Shown here piece after piece: positions 23,695 to 31,540 of a stretch of 64,000 bases of DNA (position 1 is the stretch's first letter; every line of letters starts with the position of its first letter). The notes under the pieces were generated by a model that saw nothing but the letters and a program-made list of their open reading frames with translations, was not told the origin of the DNA and made no database searches. Both the position numbers and the translations under genes were made by a program. Source of the DNA: DAOVFN01 sp964607835 (GTDB lineage: Archaea; Aenigmatarchaeota; Aenigmatarchaeia; QMZP01); contig CAZSLL010000004.1 of NCBI GenBank assembly GCA_964607835.1, positions 1 to 64,000 on the forward strand. Direction: 5' to 3'.

Positions 23695-24982
23695 GCGAGC
23701 GCATGCTTTTGCAGAGAACGTCCAGGCCCTGGTCGAGCTCCTTTATGGTGATGTTCAGAGGGGGCATGAGCCTCACCACTGATTCCCCGCATGATAGGAG
23801 CACAAGCCCTTTTTTGAAGCAGGACTGCAGGGTCTGTGAGCAGGCCTTCTTGGCGGGCTCCTTGGTTCGCCTGTTCTTGACCAGCTCAACACCTGTCATG
23901 AGGCCCTTTCCCCTTACATCGCCTATTATGTCGAGGTCCTCCTGGAGCTCCCTGAGCCTGGAGCGGGCGTGCTTCCCGAGCTTTTCCGCATTCTTGTCCA
24001 GCTTGTGCTTTTTCATGTAATCTATGGTGGCGATTGAAGCCTGCACAGAGAGGGGGTTGCCAGAGAAGGTTGACGCATGGGCCCCGGGAGGCCAGTCCAT
24101 TATGTCAGCGCGGGCTATGCAGGCGCCAAGGGGCATGCCGCCGCCAAGGGCCTTTGCAGAGCACACTATGTCAGGAGTGATGCCTGAGTGCTCTGAAGCG
24201 AACCATTTCCCTGTCCTGCACATGCCAGACTGCACCTCGTCAGCCACCAGCAGGAATCCATTCTTGCGGCAGAGGGACTGGAGGCCCTGGAGGAACCGGT
24301 CAGGCGGGACTATGTAACCTCCCTCGCCCTGTATGGGCTCCACGAAAACAGAGGCGACCTCGTCAGGGGGCACAATCTTCTGGAGTATGTGCTCCTCAAG
24401 GTAGCCAAGGCACTGGAGGCCGCAGGACTCCCTGTCCTGGCCGAAGGGGCAGCGGTAGCAGTATGCGTAGGGAGCGTGGGTGACGCTGGGCACGAGGGGA
24501 GTGAAATGGTCCCTGTGGGTGAGCTTGGAGCCCGAGAGTGTCATGGAGCCGTAGGTCCTTCCGTGGAAGGAGCCCATGAACGAGATGATGCGGGGCTTCT
24601 TGGAGTGCCACCTGGAGAGCTTGAAGGCGCACTCAACGGTCTCTGTACCTGAGTTGGTGTAGAAGACCTTCTTGGGGAATTTCCCTGGTGTGAGATTTAC
24701 AAGCTTTCCCGCCAGGTCAACAGAGGGCCTGTTGTAGAAGTCTGTCCCGGCATTGTGGAGGATTCTGCCTGCCTGGGCCTTCACTGCCCGGACCACGTCC
24801 GAGTTGGAGTGGCCCACTGAAGAGACGGCAATGCCCGCGGCGAAGTCAAGGTACTTCTTCCCGTCCACGTCCCAAAGCCAGGAGCCCTTGCCCCTCTCTA
24901 TGACCAGGTCATAGGAGCGGGTATAAGAGGGCGAGATTAGCCTGCTGTCATCTGCCACTACCTTGGAGGCCTTTCCGGGCAT
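23681..24982 (-). CDS. Class-III PLP aminotransferase (4-aminobutyrate/ornithine type, or amino-acid racemase)
   Basis: This 433-residue PLP enzyme has GTETVECAFKLSRWHSKKPRIISFMGSFHGRT in the cofactor region, FVEPIQGEGGYIVPP, VADEVQSGMCRTGKWF and the Schiff-base lysine in CSAKALGGGMPLGA. The cysteine-bearing insert YAYCYRCPFGQDRESCGLQC is typical of the Thermococcus-type archaeal group, whose members include broad-specificity amino-acid racemases annotated as GABA transaminases. Substrate cannot be assigned. It converges on the antiporter gene with a 14-bp overlap. Confidence 0.88.
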   Translation of the reverse strand: MPGKASKVVADDSRLISPSYTRSYDLVIERGKGSWLWDVDGKKYLDFAAGIAVSSVGHSNSDVVRAVKAQAGRILHNAGTDFYNRPSVDLAGKLVNLTPGKFPKKVFYTNSGTETVECAFKLSRWHSKKPRIISFMGSFHGRTYGSMTLSGSKLTHRDHFTPLVPSVTHAPYAYCYRCPFGQDRESCGLQCLGYLEEHILQKIVPPDEVASVFVEPIQGEGGYIVPPDRFLQGLQSLCRKNGFLLVADEVQSGMCRTGKWFASEHSGITPDIVCSAKALGGGMPLGACIARADIMDWPPGAHASTFSGNPLSVQASIATIDYMKKHKLDKNAEKLGKHARSRLRELQEDLDIIGDVRGKGLMTGVELVKNRRTKEPAKKACSQTLQSCFKKGLVLLSCGESVVRLMPPLNITIKELDQGLDVLCKSMRSLRLK

Positions 24983-25174
24983 GCATTATTATTGCACGGG
25001 CCGGCTTTTATCTTTACATGAGCGGCATTGAAATGACACCCGCTTCCTCTGAAGGCCAAAGCCTGCGGTATAGCTGTGCGGGTTACATAAAGTCTCATTC
25101 GCCTTACCGGCTAAAGCAGGGGGGTTCTGGCATGGTGCGGATAAGAATAAAAAATTTCACCCAAAGAATAGGGA

Positions 25175-25711
25175 GTGAAGAAGCTATCCAGAAGGGAATT
25201 CCTTGCATTCTCGGCCGCAGCAATATTGGACCTTTATACAGCAGGGCCTGCTTCAGGTCAGGGGCATGTGCATCATGGAGAGATAAGGGTTTCCCTGGAT
25301 GAGGAGCCTGAGCTTGTTTTCGAGGGACAACTGGGGGTTCTTACATATCCGGTTGTTGCCGGAAGGAAGGGATATGGCACGCCCAGGGGCGAATTCTCTG
25401 TGCTGAGGAAGGTGCACAAGCCATCCTGGTGCCCTAATCCCGAAAGGAGATGGGTACAGAGGACAGAATGGTACATGGAATATTATTCAAGGACTGGAAA
25501 CAGGTGCATCCCATATTCGCACCCGAACCATCCCCTTGGACCATGGAAGCTGATATTCGAGCCTCACGGGTATGCAATTCATGGCAAAGGGGACAAAGCG
25601 CTTGACAAGGGTTCAAGATACGCTTCCCATGGCTGCATAAGAATGAGGGACGAGGACATCTGTGAGCTGGCTCCGATGGTTGGTGTGGGAACCCCTGTGC
25701 TTATCGGATAA
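25175..25711 (+). CDS. L,D-transpeptidase (YkuD) with Tat-like signal
   Basis: The 178-residue protein begins MKKLSRREFLAFSAAAI, a twin-arginine type signal, followed by one YkuD domain. GVLTYPVVAGRKGYGTPRGEFSVLRK is the substrate cleft, and YAIHGKGDKALDKG and YASHGCIRMRDEDI give the catalytic His and Cys (SHGCIRM). In bacteria such enzymes make 3-3 crosslinks in peptidoglycan, which archaea lack. Here it may be a bacterial acquisition acting on a host or neighbouring bacterial wall. It stands alone, next to the repeat array and tRNA. Confidence 0.88.
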   Translation: MKKLSRREFLAFSAAAILDLYTAGPASGQGHVHHGEIRVSLDEEPELVFEGQLGVLTYPVVAGRKGYGTPRGEFSVLRKVHKPSWCPNPERRWVQRTEWYMEYYSRTGNRCIPYSHPNHPLGPWKLIFEPHGYAIHGKGDKALDKGSRYASHGCIRMRDEDICELAPMVGVGTPVLIG

Positions 25712-25743
25712 CCATTTTTAAGCACAATTACACCTATTGGTAT

Positions 25744-26018
25744 GGGGCCGTGGTGTTAAGCCTTTACGGACGCTTCCGCTGTCACAAAGGCTTAAGCCAA
25801 ATGGTAGCCCATAACAGTGCAATGGGGCCGTGGTGTTAAGCCTTTACGGACGCTTCCGCTGTCACAAAGGCTTAAGNNNNNNNNNNNNNNNNNNNNNNNN
25901 NNNNNNNNNNNNNNNNNNNNNNNNNNNNNNNNNNNNNNNNNNNNNNNNNNNNNNNNNNNNNNNNNNNNNNNNNNNNTCACAAAGGCTTAAGCCAAATGGT
26001 AGCCCATAACAGTGCAAT
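25744..26018 (+). repeat. 80-bp tandem repeat array carrying the 5' 13 nt of tRNA-Pro, interrupted by a gap
   Basis: Units start at 25744 and 25824; the second runs into the N gap, and 25977-26018 is the last 42 bases of another unit. Each unit opens with GGGGCCGTGGTGT, the first 13 nt of the tRNA that follows. It continues with a hairpin TTAAGCCTTT (25756-25765) / AAAGGCTTAA (25786-25795) enclosing CGGA-CGCT-TCCG, and ends ...cataacagtgcaat. The true copy number is unknown. Confidence 0.92.
25877..25976. other. Assembly gap of 100 Ns inside the tandem array
   Basis: Exactly 100 Ns, the usual placeholder for unknown length, sit inside the 80-bp repeat. The assembler evidently could not resolve the array, so the real distance may be much longer. 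Confidence 0.98.
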
Positions 26019-26058
26019 GGGGCCGTGGTGTAGCTTGGTCCAGCATCGGAGCTTCGGG

Positions 26059-26076
26059 AGAGCCTTTCTTTACGGG
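26059..26076 (+). other. tRNA-Pro intron 1 (position 37/38, 18 nt)
   Basis: This segment lies between G37 and A38, and its excision restores the 7-nt anticodon loop and the GGAGC/GCTCC stem. It begins agagcc and ends acggg. Boundaries are fixed by the stem pairing, within a base because of the repeated GGGA. Confidence 0.82.
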
Positions 26077-26084
26077 AGCTCCCG

Positions 26085-26176
26085 CTTCCGCAAGAAACCC
26101 TTGGGAAAGAAACAAGCAAATTCGCACAGGAGTGCTCTCAGTCCCGAGGGACTGACAGGAGGCCGAGAAAGCTCCA
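26085..26176 (+). other. tRNA-Pro intron 2 (variable region, about 92 nt)
   Basis: It separates the anticodon stem 3' strand from C48 and the T stem. It contains a strong hairpin CAGTCCC-GA-GGGACTG. Exact ends are uncertain by a few bases because the variable loop sequence is not fixed by pairing; the chosen cut gives a five-base variable loop. Confidence 0.7.
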
Positions 26177-26190
26177 GACCCGAGTTCAAA

Positions 26191-26241
26191 CACCCTTTTC
26201 AGTATGAACAGGCAAAAGCGTGTGCGGAAAAGGGTTGGAAG
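26191..26241 (+). other. tRNA-Pro intron 3 (T loop, 51 nt)
   Basis: It interrupts the T loop after TTCAAA. A perfect 9-bp helix (ACCCTTTTC at 26192-26200 with GAAAAGGGT at 26227-26235) brings the exon ends together, as expected for a bulge-helix-bulge type splice site outside the anticodon loop. Confidence 0.8.
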
Positions 26242-26331
26242 TCTCGGCGGCCCCATACACCTTTTATTTGACAGGACAATGGGAACCAGGCCCCCGGGAA
26301 CCTGGTTCAGATGGCTTAAGATACAAGGGCA

Positions 26332-26730
26332 TTACCTGCAAACCTTCTCGAAGTACTCCTTCTGCACCCTGCCGTCCCTTTTTAGCGTGACCTTCACGAT
26401 GTCGCATCCGGGGTCATTGGGGTCCTTTGCGTAGAATTCTGTCTCTATCCGCTCGTCCCCCTCTTCTGCTTCATAAGCGTATGGCCTGCCTGTCTCGGCT
26501 GTCCTTTCAGCAGAACGCCTTGCCATCTCCTCGGTTGTGAGGTCATATACCCCGCCCAGGCCGGCTCCAAGAAGTGCGCCCCATCCCGCGCCTTTCCAGC
26601 CTTTCGTGAGTCCACCCACGCCAGCTCCAATGAGCGCGCCTGACTTCACGGCCTTTGACTGACCGCAGGATGTCCATAGAAACATGGAAAACGCCAGCAT
26701 AATAAGCAATAAGATGCGCATTCTTTTCAT
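26332..26730 (-). CDS. Glycine-zipper lipoprotein, bacterial 17-kDa-antigen-like (132 aa)
   Basis: The start at 26730 gives a lipoprotein signal (MKRMRILLLIMLAFSMFLWTSCGQ) and a purine-rich ribosome-binding site (ggaggaaagggg) upstream. The mature part has a glycine-zipper hairpin (SGALIGAGVGGLTKGWKGAGWGALLGAGLGGVYDL), typical of membrane-inserting 2TM lipoproteins of bacteria. A charged C-terminal domain follows (VTLKRDGRVQKEYFEKVCR). Both signal and zipper look bacterial, like the L,D-transpeptidase on the other side of the tRNA, which suggests acquisition at this site. Confidence 0.75.
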   Translation of the reverse strand: MKRMRILLLIMLAFSMFLWTSCGQSKAVKSGALIGAGVGGLTKGWKGAGWGALLGAGLGGVYDLTTEEMARRSAERTAETGRPYAYEAEEGDERIETEFYAKDPNDPGCDIVKVTLKRDGRVQKEYFEKVCR

Positions 26731-27035
26731 CTCAGAACCCCTTTCCTCCCGATTAGGGAATTGGTTGGTGAGAAATCGAAAGACAGCATAATAAGGGCTG
26801 TCCCTCGGGTCAACTATATTCACGGCTCGAAGGGTTTCCTGGGAGCCGGGATTTCCATCGGACATGCCTGCGCGCGGTTCACAGCGAACCCGGCGGTAAT
26901 TTTTGTGCTTGGAACAGTGGAGAGAATGATTTGAGTATGTTGGGGGCAAGCAATTTATAGACTCTACTTGGGGGGGATATACCAGTCATCGGGGATGCCA
27001 TACTGAAAGCTAAGATGGCTATTATCTGGATGTTT

Positions 27036-27965
27036 TCAAGGGGATTTCAGTAGTCTGTCTGGCGGAATGTCAAGAACGCACAGTATGGCATTCTTGATGG
27101 CGGAATTGACTTTTCTCAGTTCTTGCCTCTTTAAAGAGTAATGCTTATGTGGTTCGCTGCCAAAGATGTCATGCATATAAAGGTCTTTGTTAACCTCAAG
27201 CTGAATTCCATGAACGCCATTGCATGGGTCTGAATGCATCCTTGTAATGAACCCGCCCGAATAAGGCCAGTTGTATCCCACGCTGGTGCCCATATTTTCT
27301 GCACTTTCCTCCAGAGACTGGCCAAAGGCCTTTGTTATCATTGGATGAGCGGATTTCCCGCCAAGGTTGCCTATTATGAATCCCCTCCTGTCATCTCCGG
27401 CGTCAGGCTCGCCAGGAAGGCCCACCCCTGCAAGCGAATGCCCGTCAAGTAGAAACGCAGGGCCGCGGATATCTTTGACCTCTTTTATGGCATCCCTTAA
27501 ACAGCTGTGATACAAATCATAGATAAGCTTGAGTGTTTTCAGGTCGCCGGGGGAAAGGGGACGAACAAGCGAGCATTTTCCAAAGGAGTCCAGATACTCT
27601 GTGGCGCTTGCAGACAGGTGCCTCGGAACATTGCACTTCTCGCCTGACCATCTCCTGTTAACATCGAGAACGGTTCTCAGAAGCCCTAGTCTGACAGAGG
27701 TTCCTGTGTTCTGGGCGAAGACCTTGTCAGTATGCATATCGACCTCTATGAGGGTCTTATCAGATACTGAATAACACTTCTCAATGCCGTAAGGTACCAG
27801 CAATCCGCTGTGCGGGACTGATAGAACAAAATCTTCAGAATGTCTGGCCACTGATATAAAATGACCGGGTTCCATTTCTGAACTCTCGGAAGTAATGATA
27901 TTGTATGTTTTCATCATTTCCGCAGGCTCATCAGTCCTGAGCTGGATTTCCTTGCCTTTCACCAT
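27036..27965 (-). CDS. N-formylglutamate amidohydrolase-family enzyme
   Basis: The roughly 300-residue protein shows the FGase metal-site motifs in order: LSVPHSG, EVDMHTDKVFA, VLDVNRRWSG, LLDGHSL and NWPYSGGFITRMHSDPCNGVHGIQLEVNKDLYM. These zinc-dependent enzymes cleave N-acyl bonds of glutamate or aspartate derivatives. It starts inside the 3' end of the ATP-grasp gene; ATG 27965 has a GAGAGAG site upstream, ATG 27914 is the alternative. No histidine-degradation genes are near, so the substrate is probably a product of the ATP-grasp ligase. Confidence 0.85.
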   Translation of the reverse strand: MVKGKEIQLRTDEPAEMMKTYNIITSESSEMEPGHFISVARHSEDFVLSVPHSGLLVPYGIEKCYSVSDKTLIEVDMHTDKVFAQNTGTSVRLGLLRTVLDVNRRWSGEKCNVPRHLSASATEYLDSFGKCSLVRPLSPGDLKTLKLIYDLYHSCLRDAIKEVKDIRGPAFLLDGHSLAGVGLPGEPDAGDDRRGFIIGNLGGKSAHPMITKAFGQSLEESAENMGTSVGYNWPYSGGFITRMHSDPCNGVHGIQLEVNKDLYMHDIFGSEPHKHYSLKRQELRKVNSAIKNAILCVLDIPPDRLLKSP

Positions 27966-28908
27966 CAAGAACTCTCTCTATGAAGTCGAGATATTCAGCA
28001 ACACAATCGACTCCCCAGGCTTCCCTTAATCCCTTCACGCCGGGGGTCGCATTTATCTCAAATGTCTTCATCCTGCCCTTGCTGTCAAATACTGCATCAA
28101 GGGCATTAAAATTGATTTCGGGAAAGGCATCTATAACCTCTTTAGCCATCTGTGACTGCTTAATGCTGGGGAAATACCTGCGCACACCCGCGCCTTTCTT
28201 AAGGTTGGTCTTCCATGTATCTCTGGGCGGCTCCCTTATAACCCATGGATACTCATTTCCAGCAATATAGGTAATCCTCAGGTCACCATGCCTTATCTCT
28301 GGGCAGAACTCCTGAACTAACACAGAGCCGTATTTTTCCTGAAGGCTCAGTATGGCCCTCTCGGCAGATTCAGGGACTTCTACGCTAATCCTGTGAACCT
28401 GTTCGCCGTAGCCCACCCCGAACCTGTCCTTGGCCACCACATATCCATCTATGTCATTTACCATGTTAAGGGCATCAAGGGCTTCCTCAGGAGTGGAGGC
28501 GCTGACAGTGAAGGGAGAGTGCTCAGGGCACCTCAGGAACACGTTGAGCTTGTCCTGGTTCATGAGAAAAGCGTCAACCGCGGGGTCAAAGAAAACCCTG
28601 TCCTCAGCAAGCGAAAGAATTCTTGTCCTCTCTTCAGGCTCCCTCAGGTCATTGCCGTCAATTATTACAGCGTCCAGGGCTGATACCTTCATATCTTTGT
28701 ATTCTTCAATCTCCCTGCCGTATGAGCCCAGCATTACCCTCTTTCCACAGATTTCCGGGCATTCGCCTTTAAGATAGACGTCTCCGATGCCAAACACATA
28801 CACGTCATGTCCCCTCCTGAGGGCTTCATCTGACAAATAGTTTATCGTGGAATTCACAAAACCATGCGAGGCATCGTCGGCGCTTTCAATGCCAATCCTT
28901 ATTTTCAT
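27931..28908 (-). CDS. ATP-grasp ligase (RimK/GshB-like)
   Basis: The 325-residue protein has an N-terminal pre-ATP-grasp domain resembling glutathione synthetase (ASHGFVNSTINYLSDEALRRGHDVYVFGIGDVYLKG). An ATP-grasp fold follows, with GYVVAKDRFGVGYGEQVHRI, VLVQEFCPEIRHGDLRITYIAG and the metal-binding end MKTFEINATPGVKGL. Such enzymes join a carboxylate to an amine, often an amino acid. Its overlap with the N-formylglutamate amidohydrolase-like gene indicates a two-step pathway of ligation and deacylation. Substrates are unknown. Confidence 0.85.
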   Translation of the reverse strand: MKIRIGIESADDASHGFVNSTINYLSDEALRRGHDVYVFGIGDVYLKGECPEICGKRVMLGSYGREIEEYKDMKVSALDAVIIDGNDLREPEERTRILSLAEDRVFFDPAVDAFLMNQDKLNVFLRCPEHSPFTVSASTPEEALDALNMVNDIDGYVVAKDRFGVGYGEQVHRISVEVPESAERAILSLQEKYGSVLVQEFCPEIRHGDLRITYIAGNEYPWVIREPPRDTWKTNLKKGAGVRRYFPSIKQSQMAKEVIDAFPEINFNALDAVFDSKGRMKTFEINATPGVKGLREAWGVDCVAEYLDFIERVLDGERQGNPAQD

Positions 28909-28988
28909 AAAGAGGGATTGACCATAAATTATTTAACTTCAATAACGCAGGGAGTACACCTATAATAAGAAGGGCCGGAAGACACCGC

Positions 28989-29420
28989 CTACTCTGAGAC
29001 GATGTCCACCAGCTTAATCCTGAACTTGAGCTTCTTCCCGGCCAGAGGGTGATTGAGGTCCAGTTTCACGGCCTGTTCAGTGACCTCCACTATCTTGCCC
29101 GGAATCTGCCTTCCGTCCTGGGTGGAGAGGAGAAGCATCATGCCTTCCTTGGGCTCCTTGTCCTGGGGAAGCTTGTCCCTGGGAACCTCCTTCACCATCT
29201 GGGGATTGGGGTCGCCATAAGCATCAGCGGGCTCGAGCTCGAGCTCTTTCTCCTGGCCCTTTTCCATGCCCACGACAGCGTCCTCGAATCCCTTGATGAC
29301 CTTTCCTGAGCCCAGCTCGAACTCTATGGGCTCCTTGCCCTCGCAGCTGTCGAACACAGTGCCATCCTCAAGGGTGCCGGTGTACTCCACCTTCACCTTG
29401 TCTCCTTTCTTGGCTGCCAT
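28989..29420 (-). CDS. FKBP-type peptidyl-prolyl isomerase (SlyD-like)
   Basis: The 143 residues form the archaeal short FKBP. KVKVEYTGTLEDGTVFDSCEGKEPIEFELGSGKVIKGFEDAVVGMEKGQ is the catalytic FKBP half and the EPADAYGDPNPQMVKEVPRDKLP onward is the inserted-in-flap chaperone domain, with HPLAGKKLKFRIKLVDI closing the fold. It accelerates prolyl isomerisation and holds unfolded proteins in the cytoplasm. A palindromic TATA-like CTTTTAAAAG lies about 70 nt upstream. Confidence 0.95.
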   Translation of the reverse strand: MAAKKGDKVKVEYTGTLEDGTVFDSCEGKEPIEFELGSGKVIKGFEDAVVGMEKGQEKELELEPADAYGDPNPQMVKEVPRDKLPQDKEPKEGMMLLLSTQDGRQIPGKIVEVTEQAVKLDLNHPLAGKKLKFRIKLVDIVSE

Positions 29421-29629
29421 AAAATCACTTCCTTAATCGCAGAAATCGAATTCTCACGATGTTGGTTTCCTTGAATCTTGTAGGGGGTCCTTTTAAAAGT
29501 AACCCAGGGTAATGGAAGGGGATTCACCAGTGAGTAAGAATGTGAATAATGCCAAACAACAAGGCACCCTCAAAAATCGCTTTTAGCCCCGCTTTCCTGG
29601 GAAGGCGGGTCATTAGATGAGGCCCTCAA

Positions 29630-29797
29630 TCAGAACCTCTTTGGCCTTCGCTTCTGGAAGCAGTCCCTGCAGTACACAGGCCTGGATCCATCTGGCTTGA
29701 AGGGAACTTCGCACTCTTTTCCGCACTCAGAGCATGTGGTCTTGTGCATCTCTCGGTTGAAGCTTCTTCGGTCGCCAGAGTCGCTGTCTCTTTCCAT
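29630..29797 (-). CDS. CxxC-x17-CxxC zinc-ribbon protein (55 aa)
   Basis: The protein consists mainly of a zinc ribbon with CSEC and CRDC exactly 17 residues apart (TTCSECGKECEVPFKPDG then RPVYCRDCFQKRRPK), the small CxxC-x17-CxxC family seen in DPANN archaea and candidate bacteria. The basic tail suggests nucleic-acid binding. ATG 29797 is preferred over a longer frame from 29872 because the extra N-terminus is not conserved-looking. Function unknown. Confidence 0.75.
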   Translation of the reverse strand: MERDSDSGDRRSFNREMHKTTCSECGKECEVPFKPDGSRPVYCRDCFQKRRPKRF

Positions 29798-29950
29798 TTG
29801 ATTAACTCCTATTTCACTAAAAGGCCTTTCGGCCTCTACATAATCGGATAGCGGGTATTTAAGGCTTTGCATTCATTTGCAGTGAAAATGTCCGGAAATG
29901 AGGAAAATCAGCACTTACTCTCACTTGCATCAAAAGGGGGGTTCCCCTTA

Positions 29951-31540
29951 TCAGGTGCCCGGGCGGTAGGGCTGGGAGCCCGGCGTCATGGGGCTGTTGC
30001 TCTTTATGGGGCCCTTGCCCGGCCCTGAGGAGCGCTTTTTCAGCATGAGGACCACGAAAGCGCCGATTACCACCGCGACCAGGGCAATTATTATCCAGAG
30101 GGTGAGGTTTCCGGGGCTCACAGGCGTGGTCCCGGTCACACACTGGCCATTGGAGCATCCCGAGGGGCAGGTCTCCTGGAGCACCCATTCGCCGTCCTGG
30201 CACACCTGCACATCATTCACTGAGCACCTGGTGGCTCCGTCCACGCATCCCTGGATGTCCTCGAGCTCCTGGGCGTACACCTCGCCTGAGAAGCTGTCTA
30301 TGACAGCATCATCCACCTCCTCGTTCACGGAATAGGTGATGGTTATCTCGTCCCCAGGCTCAAGCTCGCCATATGTGAACAGGAGCTCTGGATCTGACTC
30401 CACTACCTCGAACCCCACGGCCCCGTCGGCCTGGACCGTTAGGTTTTCAGCGTGCTGTGCGAACTCCTTAGGGACGCTGTCATAAAGCATGAAGTTCTTT
30501 GCCTTCTTGTTTCCGCTGTAGGTCATCCTGGTCTCCATGCTTGAGACCTGGCTCTCGTACCTGAACTCCCTTCTCATCTGGACCTGGCTGGATATTGACT
30601 CGGAAATCCTGAGCATGTTCTGCTTTGCCTGCTCTGACATGTTTGCTAGGCCCAGGACCTTCTGCATGGCCTCCTGGAGCCTGGTGTTGTTCCTCAGGCC
30701 GACACCCGGGACGAGCTCGGGCCTCCTGGATGCGTTCTGGGCCTGCGAGGCTGCCGGGGCGGCCACTGCGGCTCCTGCTGTTGTGCCTCCGCTCGGACTA
30801 CTGGGGTCATCGCCTCCTCCGCTGGTGACAGTGAGCGTTGTGGAGCCGGTGTCCCCTCCCGCGTTCTGGCTGGTGACAGAAGCCTCTATGTCATAGGTCC
30901 CCGCGGTACTGGGAGCAGTGAAGGTCCATGATTTCTGGATGGTTTTCTGGGAGCCTGAGGCGTAAATGGTGTTGTCCTCCCAGTCGGTTATCTTGCTCGC
31001 ACCATAGACATCAGTATCAGAGCCTGAAAGGTCAGCGTCCACGTCAGTTATGTCATCAGAGGCTCCTGTGGAGACCTCCAGGGTCGCGGTGACAGAGCTT
31101 CCTGCCGTGGCCTCGTAGGGGGAGTTGGCGAAGCTTGCGGTGATGGTGTAGGGCGAGGTTATTGAGACCACTGTATCCCTGGATGATATGCTCTCCCCCG
31201 GGCAGGAGAAGCTCCAGGAGATGGTCCTGTCGCTCACGCTGCTCTCGCATGCCATGCTGGTGGCCTCGAAGGTCCGCTGGGAGGAGGGCGAGCCCTGGTT
31301 AAGGGTGAACACAGTGCTGTCCTGGGAGCTCATGCAGTCGCTGTCATATCCCGTGGCAGTGGCTGTTACTGTGTCGCTTGCGCCTATTCCGCTGCAGCTC
31401 ACAGTGATGTCCCCTGTCTCACCCACTGCTATGCTCTTGCTGCTGTCTGTCCCTGTGCAGGTTATGGTGGCAGAGGCCAGGCCCGGCAGGAGCAGGGCTG
31501 CAAGGGTCAGTGCAAATATCAGGTTCTTAATGCTGTCCAT
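29951..31540 (-). CDS. Exported C-terminally anchored surface protein (529 aa)
   Basis: A signal peptide (LIFALTLAALLLPGLASA) is followed by Ig-like beta domains rich in Ser/Thr, an alanine/proline linker, a helical section around residues 285-330, a conserved beta region, a cysteine-rich unit (CVDGATRCSVNDVQVCQDGEW) and a membrane helix LWIIIALVAVVIGAFVVLML with a basic tail. Its ATG overlaps the stop of the giant upstream gene, so the two are translationally coupled. Since the giant protein lacks an obvious anchor, this one may hold it on the cell surface. Confidence 0.8.
   Translation of the reverse strand: MDSIKNLIFALTLAALLLPGLASATITCTGTDSSKSIAVGETGDITVSCSGIGASDTVTATATGYDSDCMSSQDSTVFTLNQGSPSSQRTFEATSMACESSVSDRTISWSFSCPGESISSRDTVVSITSPYTITASFANSPYEATAGSSVTATLEVSTGASDDITDVDADLSGSDTDVYGASKITDWEDNTIYASGSQKTIQKSWTFTAPSTAGTYDIEASVTSQNAGGDTGSTTLTVTSGGGDDPSSPSGGTTAGAAVAAPAASQAQNASRRPELVPGVGLRNNTRLQEAMQKVLGLANMSEQAKQNMLRISESISSQVQMRREFRYESQVSSMETRMTYSGNKKAKNFMLYDSVPKEFAQHAENLTVQADGAVGFEVVESDPELLFTYGELEPGDEITITYSVNEEVDDAVIDSFSGEVYAQELEDIQGCVDGATRCSVNDVQVCQDGEWVLQETCPSGCSNGQCVTGTTPVSPGNLTLWIIIALVAVVIGAFVVLMLKKRSSGPGKGPIKSNSPMTPGSQPYRPGT

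Larger units (their letters stand above)
26019..26255 (+). tRNA. tRNA-Pro (CGG anticodon) with three introns
   Basis: Removing 26059-26076, about 26085-26176 and 26191-26241 leaves a 76-nt cloverleaf. The acceptor is GGGGCCG (26019-26025) with CGGCCCC (26248-26254) and discriminator A26255. The D arm is GTGT/GCAT with loop AGCTTGGTCCA. The anticodon stem is GGAGC/GCTCC with loop TTCGGGA (anticodon CGG at 26055-26057), the variable loop is CGGAC, and the T stem is CCGAG/CTCGG with loop TTCAAAT. No CCA is encoded. The anticodon-loop intron is at the canonical 37/38 site; the other two are in the variable region and T loop. A T-rich stretch (ccttttattt) follows. Confidence 0.88.

Noticed and set aside
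25018..25302. 94-codon frame before the L,D-transpeptidase
   Set aside because: It overlaps the transpeptidase start in another frame and has no recognisable features or ribosome site.
25744..26018. CRISPR array
   Set aside because: The units are 80 bp and wholly repeated, with no unique spacers, and no cas genes are near.
26019..26255. Degenerate tRNA pseudogene
   Set aside because: All stems pair perfectly after intron removal and a closing helix supports the T-loop intron; decay would leave mismatches.
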